Assembly: GCA_902517565.1 (NCBI GenBank)
Contig: CABYCU010000002.1
Coordinates: 1 to 64,000, forward strand
DNA length: 64,000 nucleotides
Reading direction: 5' to 3'
Origin: an uncultured SAR86 cluster bacterium
GTDB lineage: Bacteria; Pseudomonadota; Gammaproteobacteria; Magnimaribacterales; Magnimaribacteraceae
A program made the translations under genes and the position numbers. Under the pieces are notes generated by a model. The model did no database searches and had not been told where the DNA came from. It saw only the letters and a list, made by a program, of their open reading frames with translations. Positions 52,048 through 60,779 of this stretch are shown here, piece by piece; within the stretch, counting starts at the first letter, position 1, and every line of letters begins with the position of its first letter.

Positions 52048-53638
52048 TTGGTGGAAAACAGCCGTCATATATCAAATTTATCCAAGATCATACTTTGATA
52101 CTACCGGTAATGGTATTGGTGATCTTAGAGGCATAATTAATAAGATCAGTTATATCAAAGAATTAGGAGTAGACGCAATCTGGTTATCGCCCTTCTTCGT
52201 CTCACCGATGAAAGATATGGGATATGATGTAAGTAACTATACTTCTATAGATCCTCTTTTCGGAACAATGGATGATTTTGAAGAACTTGTATCTTTAGTT
52301 CATGAAAATAATCTTAAATTAATAATAGATCAGGTTTTATCTCATAGCTCAGATCAACATGAAGCTTTCTTGAACAGTAAGAAAAGTAAAGAATCAGAAA
52401 AATCTGATTGGTATGTATGGGCAGATGCAGAAGAAGATGGTTCTCCTCCAAATAATTGGTTATCAGTATTTGGAGGATCTGCATGGGAATGGGAACCGCT
52501 AAGAGGTCAATATTATTTTCATAATTTCTTACCAAGCCAACCTGACTTTAATTTTCACAATAATGAAGTGCAAGAATTCTTGCTGGATACGGTTAAATTT
52601 TGGTTAGAAAAAGGAGTTGATGGATTTAGATTAGATACAGTTAATTACTACTACCATGATGAAAAGCTTAGAAATAATCCCAAAAGTCCTAAAAACTTCA
52701 AGAAACCTCCTGTAAATCCTTATTATCTTCAGAATCAAATATATGCCATTAATCAGAATGAGAATTTAGGCTTTTTAAAAAAATTCAGAAAACTGCTTGA
52801 TGATTATCCGAATAAGACATCAGTGGGAGAAGTGGGAGACTCTCATAGAGCAATTGATATTATGAAAGAATATACAAAAGATTCTAAACTTCACATGGCC
52901 TATAGCTTTGAACTTCTAGGTAACCAATTTTCACCAACTTTTATTAAAAATACATTAGAAAATTTCTACAAAGATGAAGATGAAAGTTGGCCATGCTGGA
53001 GTTTCTCAAATCATGATGTTAAGAGGCATTTATCTAGATGGGATGATCAGGAATCAAAAGAATTTGCAAAATTAACTTCTGCACTTTTACTTTCATTAAA
53101 AGGAACTCCTTGTTTATATCAAGGTGAAGAATTAGGACAAACAGAAAGTGTTTTAAAATTTGAAGAGTTAACAGATCCACCTGGTATAAGGTATTGGCCT
53201 GAAAATAAAGGCCGTGATGGCTGTAGAACTCCTATGACTTGGAATCGTACATATCCGAATGCAGGTTTTACAATCAATGAACCTTGGTTACCAATCAAGG
53301 ATAAGCAAAAAAATAACTCTGTAGATATGCAACAGCTAGACGATAAATCTGTATTAAACTTTTATAAAGAGTTCATACAAATTAGAAAGAATACAAAAGA
53401 GCTTAGCAAAGGAGAGATCCATTTTCTTGAGAATAAAGATGATATTCTTATTTTTTCTCGAGAGTATGAAAACTCTAAAACTATATGTATGTTCAACTTA
53501 AGTAAAAGAATCTCATTGGTTGAAGGTTTTTCAATTCATCTTGAAAAACTACTTATCTCTTCTAATGCGAATTACAACGAAAATCAGATTGAATTAAATG
53601 GATATGGATTTATGATATTTTCAGTAAATAAAGAATAG
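52040..53638 (+). CDS. GH13 alpha-glucosidase / oligo-1,6-glucosidase
   Basis: The 532-residue glycoside hydrolase begins WWKTAVIYQIYPRSYFDTTGNGIGDL, the standard GH13 opening. Catalytic regions: DGFRLDTVNYYY with nucleophile Asp near residue 198, SVGEVGD with the acid Glu near 263, and SFSNHDVKRHL with the third Asp near 330. DVSNY near 65 and QGEELGQTE are typical of oligo-1,6-/alpha-glucosidases. It cleaves short alpha-glucosides in the cytosol (no signal peptide). It overlaps the DUF3445 gene by 8 bases. No sugar transporter is adjacent. Confidence 0.93.
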   Translation: MNNWWKTAVIYQIYPRSYFDTTGNGIGDLRGIINKISYIKELGVDAIWLSPFFVSPMKDMGYDVSNYTSIDPLFGTMDDFEELVSLVHENNLKLIIDQVLSHSSDQHEAFLNSKKSKESEKSDWYVWADAEEDGSPPNNWLSVFGGSAWEWEPLRGQYYFHNFLPSQPDFNFHNNEVQEFLLDTVKFWLEKGVDGFRLDTVNYYYHDEKLRNNPKSPKNFKKPPVNPYYLQNQIYAINQNENLGFLKKFRKLLDDYPNKTSVGEVGDSHRAIDIMKEYTKDSKLHMAYSFELLGNQFSPTFIKNTLENFYKDEDESWPCWSFSNHDVKRHLSRWDDQESKEFAKLTSALLLSLKGTPCLYQGEELGQTESVLKFEELTDPPGIRYWPENKGRDGCRTPMTWNRTYPNAGFTINEPWLPIKDKQKNNSVDMQQLDDKSVLNFYKEFIQIRKNTKELSKGEIHFLENKDDILIFSREYENSKTICMFNLSKRISLVEGFSIHLEKLLISSNANYNENQIELNGYGFMIFSVNKE

Positions 53639-53648
53639 GAGAATGCAT

Positions 53649-54779
53649 ATGGTCATACATGGAACTTGTGAAGAGAAATTTACTCCAGTCAAAGAACTTT
53701 TTCAGCACTTGCATGAATCTGGAAGAGAAGTGGGATCTTCATTTAGTGTTTTTAAAGATGGAATACCTTTGATAGATATTTGGTCTGGATATGCTAACAA
53801 AGAAAAAAATATAGATTGGAAAAGAGAGACTTTGGCTAATGTCTGGTCTACAACTAAGGGGATAACAGCTTTAACACTGGCGCATCTACATGAACAAGGT
53901 CTGTTGGATTATGAAGAAAAAGTTTCAACTTACTGGCCAGAATTTGGAAATAATGGAAAAGAAAATATAACTGTTGGAATGCTTCTTTCTCATCAAGCAG
54001 GCATCTGTGGATCTTATACAGATAATGTTAATGACTATTATAACCAGTCTATTATGGCTAAAGAACTTTCCGAGATGTCGCCTCTTTGGGATCCTGGAAC
54101 AGCTTCTGGGTATCATTCAATTACCTACGGTTGGTTAGCATCTGAATTAATCATTAGAATAACCGGTAAAACGCTTGGAAGTTATTTTAGGGACGAAATA
54201 GCAATTCCTAATGAAATAGATTTTTATATTGGTCTCCCAGACTCAGAAGAACATAGAGTTGCAGAAATGATACCTTTCCCTAAACAGGATAATCAAGATA
54301 AAAAACAAGACTCAAACGAAGCTAAAAAATTTTCTGATAGAGGTCCAAATCTTCTGAAACATCAAAATACCAGAGAGTGGAGACAGGCGGAAATAGCTTC
54401 TGCAAACGGCCAAGGCTGTGCGTCTGGTATTGCTAAACTTTATAGTCTAGTTGTAACTGAAGAAACTTCTCTCAAGATATTAAAAGATTCTACAATCAAG
54501 ACAATGAGTGCAGAAAGAATAGCGGGAAGAGATTTGGTACTTGGTGTTGTAACTAGATGGGGTGCAGGGTTTGTAATGAATATGCATAAAATTATCTATG
54601 GACCAGAGGAAATGTCTTTTGGTCATTCTGGTTGGGGCGGTTCATGCGGATTTGGTGATCCAGTAAATAATTTAGGCATCTCTTATGTTATGAATAAAAT
54701 GGCAAATAATTTGGCCGCGGATGGCAGATCTATAGAACTCATAAACAAAACTTATGAATGTCTGAAAGGAGAAAACTAA
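53649..54779 (+). CDS. Beta-lactamase-fold serine hydrolase (paralogue)
   Basis: The protein is 376 residues from ATG 53649; AGGAG lies seven bases before it, while it is too close to an ATG two codons earlier. Motifs match the gene at 10056-11270: WSTTKGITALTLAHL with SxxK near residue 61, SGYHSITYGWLASEL with Tyr, and SFGHSGWGGSCGFGDP near the C-terminus. Further shared segments are WRQAEIASANGQG and LYSLV. It belongs to the EstB/LACTB group. It is followed one base later by an SDR gene. The substrate is unknown. Confidence 0.9.
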   Translation: MVIHGTCEEKFTPVKELFQHLHESGREVGSSFSVFKDGIPLIDIWSGYANKEKNIDWKRETLANVWSTTKGITALTLAHLHEQGLLDYEEKVSTYWPEFGNNGKENITVGMLLSHQAGICGSYTDNVNDYYNQSIMAKELSEMSPLWDPGTASGYHSITYGWLASELIIRITGKTLGSYFRDEIAIPNEIDFYIGLPDSEEHRVAEMIPFPKQDNQDKKQDSNEAKKFSDRGPNLLKHQNTREWRQAEIASANGQGCASGIAKLYSLVVTEETSLKILKDSTIKTMSAERIAGRDLVLGVVTRWGAGFVMNMHKIIYGPEEMSFGHSGWGGSCGFGDPVNNLGISYVMNKMANNLAADGRSIELINKTYECLKGEN

Positions 54780-54780
54780 T

Positions 54781-55581
54781 ATGAATAGATTGGAAGGAAA
54801 AGTTGCATTAATAACAGGAGGAACAAGTGGTATTGGAGCTGAAACAGCTAGACTATTTATAGCCGAAGGTGCAAAGGTTGTTATATCAGGAAGATCCGAA
54901 GAGAAAGGGTCCCAGCTAGCTGATGATCTTGGTAATAACGCAAGTTATTGTCTGTCAGATGTAACTAAAGAAGATGAGATTGAAAATGCTATAAAACATA
55001 CTACCAATTCATTCGGCAAGTTAGATATTCTTTTTAATAATGCTGGGGGACCGGTAGGTGCCGGCTTAGAGGATGTTACTCAGAAAGATATAGATTACGG
55101 TGTGCATCTCTTATTGGCTAGTGTCATCTTAGGAACTAAATATGCCATTGAGCCTATGAGAAAAAATGGAGGAGGATGCATAATAAATAATTCAAGTATT
55201 GCTGGTATTAGATATAGGCAAGGAGATCCCCTCTACTCTGCTTTAAAAGCAGCTGTTACTCACTTTACAAAAATGTCAGGCGTTGAATTAGGAAAGGATA
55301 ATATAAGAGTAAATGCAATTTCTCCAGGAGCGATTGCTACCCCAATTTTTTGGGGAGGATCTGCGGTTTCTAATTCTCTAAGCAAAGAAGAAAATGAAAG
55401 AAAATTACAAAAGCTTGAAGGCAATCTAGCTAATGCGGTACCTTTGAAAAGATCTGGATTAGCGACTGACATTGCTGAAGCGGCGTTATATCTTTCAAGT
55501 CAGGCAGGTAGTTTTGTTACATGCCAAGATATAGTTGTAGATGGTGGAAGAACTGCTATGTTTAATGAATACTCTTCTTGA
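54781..55581 (+). CDS. Short-chain dehydrogenase/reductase
   Basis: A 266-residue SDR with TGGTSGIGAE (residues 13-22), NNAGGPVGAG near 87, Ser in NNSSIAG near 141, YSALK near 154-158 and the ending CQDIVVDGGRTAM. It follows the serine hydrolase by one base, mirroring the SDR/hydrolase pairing at 10-13 kb. It is the last gene of the plus-strand run from 49075. The substrate is unknown. Confidence 0.92.
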   Translation: MNRLEGKVALITGGTSGIGAETARLFIAEGAKVVISGRSEEKGSQLADDLGNNASYCLSDVTKEDEIENAIKHTTNSFGKLDILFNNAGGPVGAGLEDVTQKDIDYGVHLLLASVILGTKYAIEPMRKNGGGCIINNSSIAGIRYRQGDPLYSALKAAVTHFTKMSGVELGKDNIRVNAISPGAIATPIFWGGSAVSNSLSKEENERKLQKLEGNLANAVPLKRSGLATDIAEAALYLSSQAGSFVTCQDIVVDGGRTAMFNEYSS

Positions 55582-55630
55582 TTTAGAGAAGAGAAGTGAA
55601 CCTAGACTCTTAGATTAATATCCTGGGAAG

Positions 55631-55680
55631 GGATGGGTGAAATCTGAATAAGGCTCACTCTCTAGTCCCATCCATGGGAC
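55631..55680. other. Structured intergenic element with competing hairpins
   Basis: GGATGGG (55631-55637) can pair with CCCATCC (55667-55673). The second strand also belongs to a perfect dyad, GTCCCAT and ATGGGAC (55665-55680), so the two folds exclude each other. It lies in a 166-base space between convergent genes. It may be a terminator region or a small RNA; no U-run follows directly on the plus strand. Confidence 0.4.
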
Positions 55681-55747
55681 GCAAAGATAATAGCTTTATT
55701 TTTCTTCAGTACAATAAAAATAGAAGCTAAAAGATACGCTTAATTTA

Positions 55748-56341
55748 TTAGTTATTTTTTTTATTCTTTATAGGGACCACATTTGGAAGTTGTTCGTCAC
55801 CAAATTGTGCTCGAGCAGTTCCAGCAAATTTAGAAATGAAGGCATTTATAGAATGCAGCCAATCTTTTTTCATACCTGCTTTTGCAAGTTCTTTATTTAT
55901 AGTTTCTGTAGAATGATTACTGATAAAAGAAGCTGATTCCCACATTCGATTTCGTCTCATCATGAAACAATAATCTGTTACTTCTTGCAAAATAGATTGA
56001 TCAAAAGTATACATGGTCACCCTTTTATCTTTTTCTGATTTAAAAGCCTCTATAAAACCTAAATTAAGTCCTTCTCTGATGGTTGCTTTAATAGAGTCAA
56101 TTTTTAGTCTTTGTGAACCAATTTTTTCTGTTCTGGTTAAATCTGTATAGCTGACCATCTCCCCATTTCCATATTGCCATAAAAAGGTTTGGAATATTGC
56201 GTATCTGCTAGCATTACCATGAAACCAAATATACCAGTCTTCTTTTATGAAATAATGCTGCCCTCTCGAGAAGTTGTGCATTGCCTCGCCTCTTGTTAAA
56301 GATCTCATCTCAGAGTTAGACCAGTTTCTTTTATTTTTCAT
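55748..56341 (-). CDS. Winged-helix-like protein, unknown function
   Basis: I do not recognise the family of this 197-residue protein. Its middle part has the feel of a MarR-type winged helix: FLWQYGNGEMVSYTDLTRTEKIGSQRLKIDSIKATIREGLNLGFIEAF (about residues 69-116), followed by a wing-like KSEKDKRVTMYTFD. Short aromatic-rich helices flank it, and the tail is basic. It could be a transcription factor. An in-frame later ATG (MHNFSRGQ) is an alternative start. It is divergent from the MFS gene across 105 AT-rich bases and might control it. Confidence 0.65.
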   Translation of the reverse strand: MKNKRNWSNSEMRSLTRGEAMHNFSRGQHYFIKEDWYIWFHGNASRYAIFQTFLWQYGNGEMVSYTDLTRTEKIGSQRLKIDSIKATIREGLNLGFIEAFKSEKDKRVTMYTFDQSILQEVTDYCFMMRRNRMWESASFISNHSTETINKELAKAGMKKDWLHSINAFISKFAGTARAQFGDEQLPNVVPIKNKKNN

Positions 56342-56446
56342 TCTTTTATTCCCAGTGTGTTAGTTAACTATAACACCAAAAATAATAACCATTCAAATAA
56401 ATATATAATTCTTTCCATATGATATGATCTGGAAAAAGGATAACTT

Positions 56447-57730
56447 TTGAACGCTTATAGATTATTATTTTTCCTGACGCTTTTAAATCTACTTAATTTT
56501 GTTGATAGACAGCTAATAGCTAGTTTTGCAAATTTTATAGTCCCTGATCTTGGCTTGACCGATACTCAATACGGATTTTTAACCACTGTTCCTTTCATCG
56601 TGTTTTACTCTATAGCAGGCCTATTCATGGGCGTTCTTGCCGATATGATTAATAGACCTAAACTTATTGCTTTTGGTGTTGTTCTTTGGAGTATATTTAC
56701 TGCAATGACAGGAGCTGCCAAAGGGTTTATCTCAATGGCTCTTCCAAGGATGTTCATTGGAGTCGGTGAGTCTATATTGACTCCAACTTCAATGTCTCTT
56801 CTGTCAGATTCTTTTCCTTCAAAGAGAATGGGTTTTGCAGCGGGTTTTTACTATATGGGAGTGCCTATAGGTGTTGGAGTTAGTCTTCTAATTGCTGGAT
56901 ACCTCGGAGAATCTCTTGGATGGAGAAATTGTTTTTATTTATTGGGTGCTATCGGTTTAATACTTGGTTTATGCGCTCTTTTATTTAAAGATAGAGATAG
57001 AAAGGGTCTTAAGGATAAAGCTGCACCTACCCTTTCAAAAGATTCAACCATTGATATTGTTAAAACGCTTGTCATGGCCTTAAAGACCTCTTCAGCATTA
57101 AGGTTTACTATTTTTGCAGGTGTTTTTTATCATATTGTTCTAGGAGCATCAGGATTTGAGCAACTCTGGTTAGTACAAGAAAGAGGTTTTGAGAGATCTG
57201 AAATAGCGCAGCTAGTAGGATGGATAGGTGTTTTTGCTGGTCTTGCAGGTAACTTAATAGGCGGCATTTTAAGTGACTGGTGGCAAGAGAACACTGATCA
57301 AGGACGTCCGATGTTTCTTTTTTGGCTGGCATTATTAACTCTTCCGATTGGAATTTATTATCGTTTTGTTGAGCCTGGATCTTTAGTTTTTTGGATAGGA
57401 ATAATTATCGGCTATTTTCAACTGGGATGTTTTTTCGGTCCTACATTTTCCACTGTGCAAGAATTAGTACCAGAGAATATTAAAGCTACTGTTGTATCAT
57501 TTTATATATTAGCTCTCAATCTGATAGGCCTTACACTTGGATCATTAGGTGGTGGTATCTGTGCAGATTTACTTAGATCTTATGGCTATGCTGAACCTTA
57601 CACAATAATGTTGGTTATATTCTCAATAATTAGCATTGCTTCGATACCTTGTTATTATTTAGCTGGAAGGCAATATAAACAAGATAAATTAATTTTAGAG
57701 GAAACTTTTAGAAAAAATTATGAAAAATGA
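56447..57730 (+). CDS. MFS transporter, Spinster-like
   Basis: The 427-residue, 12-segment carrier has LNFVDRQLIASFANFIVPDLGLT near residues 14-36, the loop-2 motif GVLADMINRPKLI near 65-77, and PRMFIGVGESILTPTSMSLLSD near 103-124, features of Spinster/ExuT-type MFS proteins. The start is TTG with AAAAGGA six bases before it. The MBL hydrolase gene overlaps its last 11 bases. The cargo is unknown; organic acids are common for this group. Confidence 0.88.
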   Translation: MNAYRLLFFLTLLNLLNFVDRQLIASFANFIVPDLGLTDTQYGFLTTVPFIVFYSIAGLFMGVLADMINRPKLIAFGVVLWSIFTAMTGAAKGFISMALPRMFIGVGESILTPTSMSLLSDSFPSKRMGFAAGFYYMGVPIGVGVSLLIAGYLGESLGWRNCFYLLGAIGLILGLCALLFKDRDRKGLKDKAAPTLSKDSTIDIVKTLVMALKTSSALRFTIFAGVFYHIVLGASGFEQLWLVQERGFERSEIAQLVGWIGVFAGLAGNLIGGILSDWWQENTDQGRPMFLFWLALLTLPIGIYYRFVEPGSLVFWIGIIIGYFQLGCFFGPTFSTVQELVPENIKATVVSFYILALNLIGLTLGSLGGGICADLLRSYGYAEPYTIMLVIFSIISIASIPCYYLAGRQYKQDKLILEETFRKNYEK

Positions 57731-58394
57731 TGATTTATATTTAGAGCAAATATTAGTTGGTCCGATGGATAACTTTGTTTACTTAATAGGCTCTAAGAGA
57801 ACAAGAGAAGTCGCTTTGATTGACCCAGCATGGAATATCGATGGTTTGCTCAATCATATACAGGAGAGGGATTTGAAGCTTTGCTCAGTACTAGTAACAC
57901 ATTATCATCCTGATCATGTAGGTGGAGGCATGGGAGGTCATTCCATAGAAGGACTGGCGGAATTATTAGAGAAAGAACCTGTTAAAACTTATGTAAATAA
58001 AATAGAGGCTGAAGGCTTGAAGAAAGTTACTGGTCTCTCAGATATTGATATGAATGAAGTTGATTCTGGAGATCATCTCAAGATAGGTGATAATGATATA
58101 GAATTTCTTCACACACCAGGCCATACTCCAGGTTCCCAATGCTTTAAAGTAAATAATAGTCTTATTTCAGGTGATACACTTTTTATACAGGGTTGTGGAA
58201 GAGTAGATTTACCGGGTTCTAATTCAGAAGACATGTTCCATAGTCTAAGAAAGTTATCAAAACTTCCTGATGAAACTATTATTTATCCTGGACATAACTA
58301 TGGTCCAAAAGAATCAGAAAGCTTAGAAAAGGTAAAAGAAATAAATAGCTACCTAAGGATAGAAGAATTAGAGCTATGGAAACAAATCATGTAG
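57720..58394 (+). CDS. Metallo-beta-lactamase-fold hydrolase (glyoxalase II-like)
   Basis: This 224-residue MBL protein has the metal-binding THYHPDHVGG near residues 60-69, HTPGHTPGSQCF near 124-135 (His), GDTLFIQGCGRVDLPGS with the bridging Asp near 146, and YPGHNYG near 192. It looks like a glyoxalase II or persulfide dioxygenase relative that hydrolyses thioesters or oxidises glutathione persulfide. The gene overlaps the MFS transporter end by 11 bases, which implies co-expression. Confidence 0.9.
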   Translation: MKNDDLYLEQILVGPMDNFVYLIGSKRTREVALIDPAWNIDGLLNHIQERDLKLCSVLVTHYHPDHVGGGMGGHSIEGLAELLEKEPVKTYVNKIEAEGLKKVTGLSDIDMNEVDSGDHLKIGDNDIEFLHTPGHTPGSQCFKVNNSLISGDTLFIQGCGRVDLPGSNSEDMFHSLRKLSKLPDETIIYPGHNYGPKESESLEKVKEINSYLRIEELELWKQIM

Positions 58395-58652
58395 CTAATT
58401 TGCTCTTCTAGTTTCCTGAAAGTTATTCCAAAGTCCCTTGAAATTAAGAAACAACCATAAAGGTGTCACAGCTAATATCCACCAAAGTTCAGTCACCACA
58501 AGTAAGTAAATACCCGGGATATTAACCAAAATAAAAATTAGGAATCCATACATTCTTGTTTTCGCACTTAAGCTTGTTAAGAATAACGTGCCAAGGAGTG
58601 AAAGTCCCTGATCAGTAAATTGAGCAAAGTTGAATAAGTTAAGTTCAAACAT
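58395..58652 (-). CDS. Small membrane protein of unknown function
   Basis: This 85-residue protein has three short hydrophobic stretches (about residues 16-28, 34-52 and 55-70) and a basic end (NNFQETRRAN). I do not recognise it. It lies immediately downstream of the tRNA-Gly gene on the same strand and begins 19 bases after the tRNA end, so read-through from the tRNA promoter is possible. Confidence 0.6.
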   Translation of the reverse strand: MFELNLFNFAQFTDQGLSLLGTLFLTSLSAKTRMYGFLIFILVNIPGIYLLVVTELWWILAVTPLWLFLNFKGLWNNFQETRRAN

Positions 58653-58670
58653 AGTATTACCTCAAAAGAG

Positions 58671-58746
58671 TGGAGCGGGTAGTCGGAATCGAACCGACAT
58701 CATCAGCTTGGAAGGCTGAGGTAATAAGCCATTATACGATACCCGC
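58671..58746 (-). tRNA. tRNA-Gly (anticodon TCC)
   Basis: On the minus strand the 76 bases fold as a cloverleaf: acceptor GCGGGTA, D-arm TCGTATAATGGCT, anticodon arm CTCAGCCTTCCAAGCTGAG with TCC, T-loop GGTTCGATTCC, and encoded CCA. It is nearly identical to E. coli tRNA-Gly(UCC). A TATAAT box lies 14 bases upstream. Confidence 0.97.
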
Positions 58747-58759
58747 GAAATGGCTTTGC

Positions 58760-58765
58760 ATTATA
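58760..58765 (-). promoter_or_regulatory. -10 box for tRNA-Gly
   Basis: A perfect TATAAT on the minus strand ends 13 bases before the tRNA 5' end, as expected for a short tRNA leader. The -35 region is not clear. Confidence 0.55.
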
Positions 58766-58834
58766 CATAAATTTACTTTAAAACTAACAAACAGGATAAA
58801 AACTCTGTTATCTTGTGATGAAATAAGGAAAAAA

Positions 58835-59947
58835 ATGAATATGTCCAAACAAATAAAATCAAAAATTTCTAAGGAAGGCTTATTAACAATATCAATAGAT
58901 GAGGTAGAAGTACCTGATCCAAAGGACGGAGAAGTCTTAATTAAGGTTCAAGCTACTCCTATCAATCCTTCTGATCTGGGTCTGCTAGTTGGACCTGCCG
59001 ATGTCTCTTCTATGAGAGTAATAGAGAAAGGGAAAAAAGTTGAAATGCAAGTTCCTGAAGCATTAGTGCGATCTGTTACTGCAAGATTTGATGAGAATCT
59101 ACCAGTGGGAAACGAAGGTTCTGGTATTGTTGAGTTAGCAGGTAAAGGTGCTGAACATTTAATCGGGAAAACTGTTGGTGTTGCTGGAGGAGCAATGTAT
59201 TCAGAATACAGATGCCTACCAGCTATGAGTTGTCTAGAAATGAATGAAGGAACTACTCCAGAACAAGCTGCATCTTGTTTTGTAAATCCTCTAACAGCTT
59301 TGGGAATGGTAGAAACTATGAGAATGGAAGGTCATACCGGTTTAGTTCATACAGCTGCTGCATCAAACTTGGGACAAATGTTAATAAAGATATGTTCTGC
59401 AGAAAATGTTCCCTTAGTAAATATTGTTAGAAAAAATGAGCATGTAGATTTGCTAAAGTCTTTAGGTGCTGAAAATGTTTGCAATTCAAGCGAAGACAGC
59501 TTTGTAGATGACTTGGTAAATGCATTAGTAGAAACAGGTTCTACGCTTGGATTTGATGCCACAGGTGGAGGAAAACTTGCTAGTCAAATTCTAACTGCTA
59601 TGGAAATAGCAGCTAATAAAACAGCCACTGAATATAGCAGATATGGATCAGATAAATTCAAACAGGTATATATTTATGGTGGATTAGACAGAAGCCCTAC
59701 CACTCTGACAAGGTCATTTGGATTCTCTTGGGGGCTTGGGGGTTGGCTATTAACTCCTTTTATAGGAAAAATTGGCCAAGAAAAATTTGCTGAATTAAGA
59801 AAAAAAGTAGCTGACGAGATAGACACAACTTTTAAGAGTGGATATTCAAATATTATTTCATTAGAAGAGGCATTAGATGAGAAAAATATTCTTTCTTATA
59901 CTAAACAAGCAACAGGAGAAAAGTATCTTATAAAACCAGATGCTTAA
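58835..59947 (+). CDS. Zinc-independent MDR oxidoreductase (quinone reductase-like)
   Basis: The protein is 370 residues from ATG 58835, with AAGGA five bases before. An in-frame ATG at 58670 would translate the antisense of tRNA-Gly and is rejected. MDR features are EVLIKVQATPINPSDLGLL near residue 35, EGSGIVELAGKG near 93, and the cofactor segment HTAAASNLGQMLIKICSAENVPL near 170. The GxGxxG loop is replaced by AAASNLG, typical of some NADPH-dependent enoyl reductases. The substrate is unknown. The P4H-like gene follows after 3 bases. Confidence 0.88.
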   Translation: MNMSKQIKSKISKEGLLTISIDEVEVPDPKDGEVLIKVQATPINPSDLGLLVGPADVSSMRVIEKGKKVEMQVPEALVRSVTARFDENLPVGNEGSGIVELAGKGAEHLIGKTVGVAGGAMYSEYRCLPAMSCLEMNEGTTPEQAASCFVNPLTALGMVETMRMEGHTGLVHTAAASNLGQMLIKICSAENVPLVNIVRKNEHVDLLKSLGAENVCNSSEDSFVDDLVNALVETGSTLGFDATGGGKLASQILTAMEIAANKTATEYSRYGSDKFKQVYIYGGLDRSPTTLTRSFGFSWGLGGWLLTPFIGKIGQEKFAELRKKVADEIDTTFKSGYSNIISLEEALDEKNILSYTKQATGEKYLIKPDA

Positions 59948-59950
59948 TTT

Positions 59951-60757
59951 ATGCCCTCAGACTTAACTCAAGATTGGCTTGATTGGATTTTTGAAAATAT
60001 TCAAAGAGGATGCGATCGTAAGGAACTATTAGATATTCTTGTTAAAGAAGGTTTCGACCATACACAATGTAGAATTGCCTTAGGATATGAGTTAAAAAGT
60101 ACGGATCTACAGGGGGGTCAAAAAGATCTCAATCAAAAATACAATTACTCTCAGAATCCTTTAATCACTACTAAGAAGATAAATGATGTAAATGCGGAAA
60201 TTTATGAAGTAGAAAACTTTCTAAACCATAAAGAATGTGACGCTATTGTAGACAAGATAAAAAGTAAGCTTAGACCTTCGACTATCGCCACGTCAGGAGT
60301 CTATGATGATTCTTTCAGAACAAGCAGTACATGTGATCTTGGTAACTTAAATGATGCTTTCATGAAAGAGATAGACGTAAAGATATGTAATTTTGTTGGA
60401 ATTGATTTGTCTTTTGGAGAGGTGTTGCAAGGACAGCATTACAAAGAGAGTCAAGAATTCAAGGCTCACACAGATTATTTTGAAGGTAATCAGCTACTAG
60501 AACATGACGGAGGGAGAGGCCAAAGAACCTACACTTTTATGGTCTATCTAAATAATGTAACCGATGGTGGCCAGACAGAATTCCCTAGATTAAATAAATC
60601 CTTCAATCCAAATAAAGGGTACGCTCTAATTTGGAACAACCTTAATGATGATGGAAGCTTGAACTCTAATACAATTCATCAAGCTCACCCAGTTCTACAA
60701 GGAGAAAAGACAGTAATAACTAAATGGTTTAGACAGGCAAGTTTGAACATCAAATAA
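59951..60757 (+). CDS. Prolyl 4-hydroxylase-like 2OG-Fe(II) oxygenase
   Basis: The 268-residue protein contains a P4Hc domain from about residue 80. YEVENFLNHKECDAIVD is the first strand, RTSSTCDLG the next, HTDYFE carries His-x-Asp near residue 174, and HQAHPV with the basic residue in EKTVITKWF near 255 gives the distal His and the 2-oxoglutarate contact. An N-terminal ~45-residue helical module (WIFENIQRGCDRKELLDILV) precedes it. It probably hydroxylates a protein or small molecule. It follows the MDR gene by 3 bases. Confidence 0.9.
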   Translation: MPSDLTQDWLDWIFENIQRGCDRKELLDILVKEGFDHTQCRIALGYELKSTDLQGGQKDLNQKYNYSQNPLITTKKINDVNAEIYEVENFLNHKECDAIVDKIKSKLRPSTIATSGVYDDSFRTSSTCDLGNLNDAFMKEIDVKICNFVGIDLSFGEVLQGQHYKESQEFKAHTDYFEGNQLLEHDGGRGQRTYTFMVYLNNVTDGGQTEFPRLNKSFNPNKGYALIWNNLNDDGSLNSNTIHQAHPVLQGEKTVITKWFRQASLNIK

Positions 60758-60779
60758 TTACTGATTTTATATTAATATC

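Noticed and set aside
58670-58834. In-frame N-terminal extension of the MDR gene (GIEPTSSAWKAEVI...)
   Set aside because: It is the antisense translation of tRNA-Gly(TCC), a known annotation artefact; AAGGA before ATG 58835 marks the true start.
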